Below the pieces are notes generated by a model. It made no database searches. It was not told where the DNA came from and saw only the letters and a program-made list of their open reading frames with translations. Below, in pieces: positions 24,129 to 26,625 of a stretch of 26,625 nt of DNA; the stretch's first letter is position 1; the number at the start of each line of letters is the position of its first letter. This DNA is from a virus. The translations under genes and the position numbers were made by a program. The stretch spans positions 1-26,625 of the IMG/VR virus record IMGVR_UViG_3300030117_004072. One strand, given 5' to 3'.

Positions 24129-24713
24129 ATGGCTCAACATGACGGAGTTATAGCTAATGGAACTGGAGCCGCAGTTCGAGCCGATATAAATAATTTTATT
24201 GCTGCTGTTTTTTCTAATAATTCAAGTTCTGGTGCATTAACAGATAATTTTGCTTTTCAATGGCACGTTGATACAGCAAGCAATCTTATGGAAATAAGAA
24301 ATGCTGCTAACAATGGCTATATAGAAGTTGGCGATGTAACTCTTGCAAATCTTGGCTTAATGAAAAGGGCTGGAGGTACTTTTACAGGAAAAATAATTCA
24401 TAATTATACAAGTTCATTAAATTTACCAAGCGGTACAACAGCCCAGAGGGATGGAAGCCCTGCTGTTGGGATGATTCGTCACAATAGTCAGCTAAACCAG
24501 TTTGAAGGCTATAACAATGGTGCATGGGGTACTATTGGAGGTGGTGCGGGTGCGACAGGCGGTGGAACTGATGAAGTATTCTTTGAATCAGACACAAATG
24601 TAACTCAAGATTATACGATAACATCAGGAAAAAATGCACATACAGTAAGTCCTACAATTAATTCGGGTGTTACTATTACTGTGCCATCTGGCAGTTTACT
24701 TGTTATTCTTTAA
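24129..24713 (+). CDS. Tail fibre-like protein
   Basis: The 194-aa protein starts with MAQHDGVIANGTGAAVRADINNFIAAVF (1-28), a form common at the N-terminus of fibre proteins of marine phages. It continues with a 'LPSGTTAQRDGSPAVGMIRHNS' unit (99-120) and QFEGYNNGAWG, typical of phage fibre repeats, a Gly-rich hinge (137-146), and a C-terminal segment beginning DEVFFESDTNVTQDYTI and ending in VPSGSLLVIL. It is probably a trimeric fibre or tip-associated protein. No Shine-Dalgarno precedes the ATG. Host range cannot be inferred. Confidence 0.75.
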   Translation: MAQHDGVIANGTGAAVRADINNFIAAVFSNNSSSGALTDNFAFQWHVDTASNLMEIRNAANNGYIEVGDVTLANLGLMKRAGGTFTGKIIHNYTSSLNLPSGTTAQRDGSPAVGMIRHNSQLNQFEGYNNGAWGTIGGGAGATGGGTDEVFFESDTNVTQDYTITSGKNAHTVSPTINSGVTITVPSGSLLVIL

Positions 24714-24715
24714 TT

Positions 24716-25402
24716 ATGGCTTTAAACATTAACGGCACTACTGGTATTTCTGGGGTTGATGGAAGCGTATCTGCCCCTGCTGTAACTGGAACGGATAGTA
24801 ATACTGGTATAACATTCCCTGCTGCTGACACTATTAAATTTTCAACTGGTGGTGTTGAAAGAATGGCGATTACAAATAGTGGTATTAGTGGTATTTCTGG
24901 CGGTAAAATTCTTCAAGTTGTTTCAACATTAAAAACAAATGTTTTCTCAACTAATGCTTCCTCTATGCAAGATGTAACAGGATTAAATGTTGCAATTACA
25001 CCTTCTAGTGCATCTAGCAAAGTTCTTATAACTGTTTCTATATCAGTTGGTGGAGAACATAGTGCAATCGTGGGTATAAATCTTTTAAGAGGGTCAACTG
25101 TTGTTGCAGCAGGGGATGCTAATGTTAGTAACCATAATTTAGTTACTTTTGGAGCAGCTACAAATGGTAATTCATCAGCAGGTAGTGGTAAATATCAATC
25201 AGAGACACATTCTTATACATTTCTTGATTCTCCAAATACAACATCTGCCACAACCTACAAAATACAAGTTAGAAACGTTAGAGCTTCATTTAATGAATAT
25301 GTGGTAATTAATTCTGCGTATCAAGGTGGACAGGCAAACGATAACTCTACTTATGTTATAAATACAACTTCAACAATAACAGCACAGGAGGTTGGACCAT
25401 AA
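24716..25402 (+). CDS. Tail fibre / structural protein, cassette 1
   Basis: The 228-aa protein has a short N-terminal module (1-60: MALNINGTTGISGVDGS, FPAADTIKFSTGGVERM) found in cyanophage- and pelagiphage-like fibre proteins. After GKILQVV (63-69) the C-terminal domain is beta-rich, with AITPSSASSKVLI, HSYTFLDSPNTTS and a terminal QEVGP. The same C-terminal plan recurs in the protein at 25713-26333. Its last codons contain AGGAGG (25386-25391), which serves the next gene, 10 nt before that gene's ATG. The stop overlaps the next start as TAATG. Confidence 0.75.
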   Translation: MALNINGTTGISGVDGSVSAPAVTGTDSNTGITFPAADTIKFSTGGVERMAITNSGISGISGGKILQVVSTLKTNVFSTNASSMQDVTGLNVAITPSSASSKVLITVSISVGGEHSAIVGINLLRGSTVVAAGDANVSNHNLVTFGAATNGNSSAGSGKYQSETHSYTFLDSPNTTSATTYKIQVRNVRASFNEYVVINSAYQGGQANDNSTYVINTTSTITAQEVGP

Positions 25403-25710
25403 TGGATTTTGAAGCAATTGTAAAAGCATACCCATCTATAACAACGATTGACGATTCTTTTGTTAATTATGGTTTAGATGCAAGTGGCAATAAAGTTTCT
25501 ATAGTGCAATCAAATGTTGATGCTGCACGAACCACATTAAATACTGAAGCAGCAGCGATAGCTTATCAATCTACAAGAGAACCTTTGTATCCATCTTTAG
25601 GAGACTTTGCAGATGCAATGTATTGGAATAGTAAGGGAGATTCGACTAAACTAGAAGCATATTACGCTGCCTGTGAAAAGGTAAAAACCGACAATCCGAA
25701 ACCTAGTTAA
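25402..25710 (+). CDS. Small fibre-associated protein, cassette 1 (102 aa)
   Basis: The protein has an N-terminal helix (DFEAIVKAYPSITT), a strand region, then VQSNVDAARTTLNTEAAAIAYQSTR (35-59) and LYPSLGDFADAMYWN (62-76), ending NPKPS. The 'YPSLGD..D..Y' unit with a KP end is common in small proteins that accompany fibre genes in marine phages, and it resembles chaperone-like fibre partners. A paralogue begins at 26333. Translation is coupled to the fibre gene by TAATG. Its role, fibre assembly or minor tip component, is inferred. Confidence 0.65.
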   Translation: MDFEAIVKAYPSITTIDDSFVNYGLDASGNKVSIVQSNVDAARTTLNTEAAAIAYQSTREPLYPSLGDFADAMYWNSKGDSTKLEAYYAACEKVKTDNPKPS

Positions 25711-25712
25711 CC

Positions 25713-26333
25713 ATGACAGCAAAGATTAAACTAAACGCAGCATCAGGTGGTGGGTCTTTTAGCTTACAAGCACCCTCTTCTTCTGCTAATAACAGAGTTT
25801 TTACATTACCAGATTCAGCAGATGCAACACTTTTAACTAGCACCACAGCTACAGGTAAAATTCTTCAAGTTGTACAAGCAACAAAAACTGATACTGAATC
25901 AATCACTATCTCAACTCAAACAGTTTATCAATATACAAATCTTAGTGCTAGTATCACACCTAGTGCAACAAGTAGCAAAATTTTAGTAATAATGCATTTA
26001 AGTTTTTGTAGCGAAGCTGATGTAAAAACCCATTATGGTGTACAAAGAACTATTGGTGGAAGTAGTGCAACAAGTATAGGAATTGGCGATGCTGCGGGTA
26101 ATAGACAAAGAATGTCTGGTGGAGATTTAACTAATACTAATCCTGCCCATACAGTTCATTATAGTTTTTTAGATTCTCCATCAACAACATCTGTATGTGC
26201 TTATTATCCAATAATGGCACATGATTCAAGCAGTTCTAAAACTTTTAAATTTAATAGGAGTAATGGAGATAGTGATAGCGCTCAAAATGCTAGATATATG
26301 TGTTCCATAATTTTACAAGAGGTGGGAGCATAA
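25713..26333 (+). CDS. Tail fibre / structural protein, cassette 2
   Basis: The 206-aa protein opens with a different short N-terminal module (MTAKIKLNAASGGGSFSLQ, NNRVFTLPDSADATLL), a form common in phage fibres. It then shares with the previous fibre a C-terminal domain: GKILQVV..TKT, SITPSATSSKILV, HYSFLDSPSTTS and QEVGA. The middle of this domain is highly diverged. Its end encodes AAGAGG (26317-26322), used as the ribosome binding site of the next gene, and the stop overlaps that start as TAATG. No clear ribosome binding site precedes its own ATG. Confidence 0.75.
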   Translation: MTAKIKLNAASGGGSFSLQAPSSSANNRVFTLPDSADATLLTSTTATGKILQVVQATKTDTESITISTQTVYQYTNLSASITPSATSSKILVIMHLSFCSEADVKTHYGVQRTIGGSSATSIGIGDAAGNRQRMSGGDLTNTNPAHTVHYSFLDSPSTTSVCAYYPIMAHDSSSSKTFKFNRSNGDSDSAQNARYMCSIILQEVGA

Positions 26334-26625
26334 TGTCTTTAGATCACGAGGCTATTTTTAAGGCGTATTCAGATTGTGTAAGAGTTGATGATGGCACAGG
26401 TGCATTTAAGGCAGACGGCTCACAGATAACTTTAGTTCAATCTGACATTGACGCTGCAAGAGTTACTTTAGATGCTGAAGCTGCTGCTGTTAAGTACAAA
26501 ACCGATAGAACGACTAATGGTTCTACGATTTATGCTTCTTTTGGAGACCAACTTGATATGTTGTACAAGGATATTGTTGCAGGTAAACTAGATACAACTG
26601 GAACGTGGGCTACCCACATCAAAGC
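26333..26625 (+). CDS. Small fibre-associated protein, cassette 2 (partial, runs off the window)
   Basis: The open frame has 97 complete codons with no stop before the window end. It starts MSLDHEAIFKAYSDCVRVDD and contains VQSDIDAARVTLDAEAAAVKY and YASFGDQLDMLYKDI, aligning throughout with the protein at 25402-25710. By analogy only a few residues are likely missing; the paralogue ends in VKTDNPKPS. Translation is probably coupled to the fibre gene upstream. Confidence 0.7.
   Translation, partial: MSLDHEAIFKAYSDCVRVDDGTGAFKADGSQITLVQSDIDAARVTLDAEAAAVKYKTDRTTNGSTIYASFGDQLDMLYKDIVAGKLDTTGTWATHIK

Noticed and set aside
1-26625. tRNA genes, CRISPR arrays, integrase, insertion sequences, lysis genes
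   Set aside because: Looked for on both strands; no cloverleaf, regular spaced repeats, transposase or recombinase motifs, or holin/endolysin genes were found. The K-like peptidase is a tail protein rather than a lysin.

Overview
The window is the late structural region of an AT-rich tailed bacteriophage, or of a prophage of that type. Its gene order is that of a lambda-like siphovirus: terminase small and large subunits, connector, portal, protease and capsid, head completion, tail terminator, tail tube, G/GT chaperones, tape measure, M, L, K, I, J, then fibres. Three features suggest a marine phage: a cupredoxin-like domain inserted in the L protein, fibre proteins of the 'ALNINGTTGISG' and 'ITPS..SSK' type, and small proteins with a 'YPSLGD' motif. 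This is inference from family knowledge. The host cannot be named from the sequence. No tRNA, rRNA, CRISPR array, insertion sequence or integrase was seen.

Layout. (1) 140-3430: four tightly overlapping genes upstream of the terminase. They encode a ParB-like protein, a ParB-ParB-methyltransferase-like fusion, a HAD-like protein and a CmoA-like methyltransferase. (2) 3434-7858: packaging and portal genes; the large terminase starts at TTG. (3) 7855-9122: three genes on the minus strand, one of them a 57-aa ORF, with a good sigma70-type promoter at 9180-9208. They split the portal from the capsid gene. (4) 9261-12868: a 966-aa polyprotein joining a conserved N-terminal region, a Tudor-like domain, an HK97-type prohead protease, a scaffold-like segment and the major capsid protein, then two small head genes. 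(5) 12901-15456: head closure, tail terminator, a 47-aa gene, tail tube and the G/GT pair, with a canonical A AAA AAC -1 slippery site. (6) 15457-24090: tape measure and tail tip genes M, L, K, I, J. (7) 24129-end: fibre region made of two tandem fibre plus small-partner cassettes; the last gene is cut by the window end.

How it fits together. TerS and TerL package DNA through the portal. The protease segment would release and mature the fused capsid protein. The small head proteins and gpW/FII-like proteins complete the head. The terminator, tube, chaperone and tape measure proteins build the tail, and M-L-K-I-J plus the fibres form the tip. Two intrinsic terminators, after the capsid/decoration genes and after the tail tube gene, each abut the next start codon. 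They probably reduce expression downstream of the high-copy proteins. Most other genes overlap by 1, 4 or about 17 nt, as expected for translational coupling.
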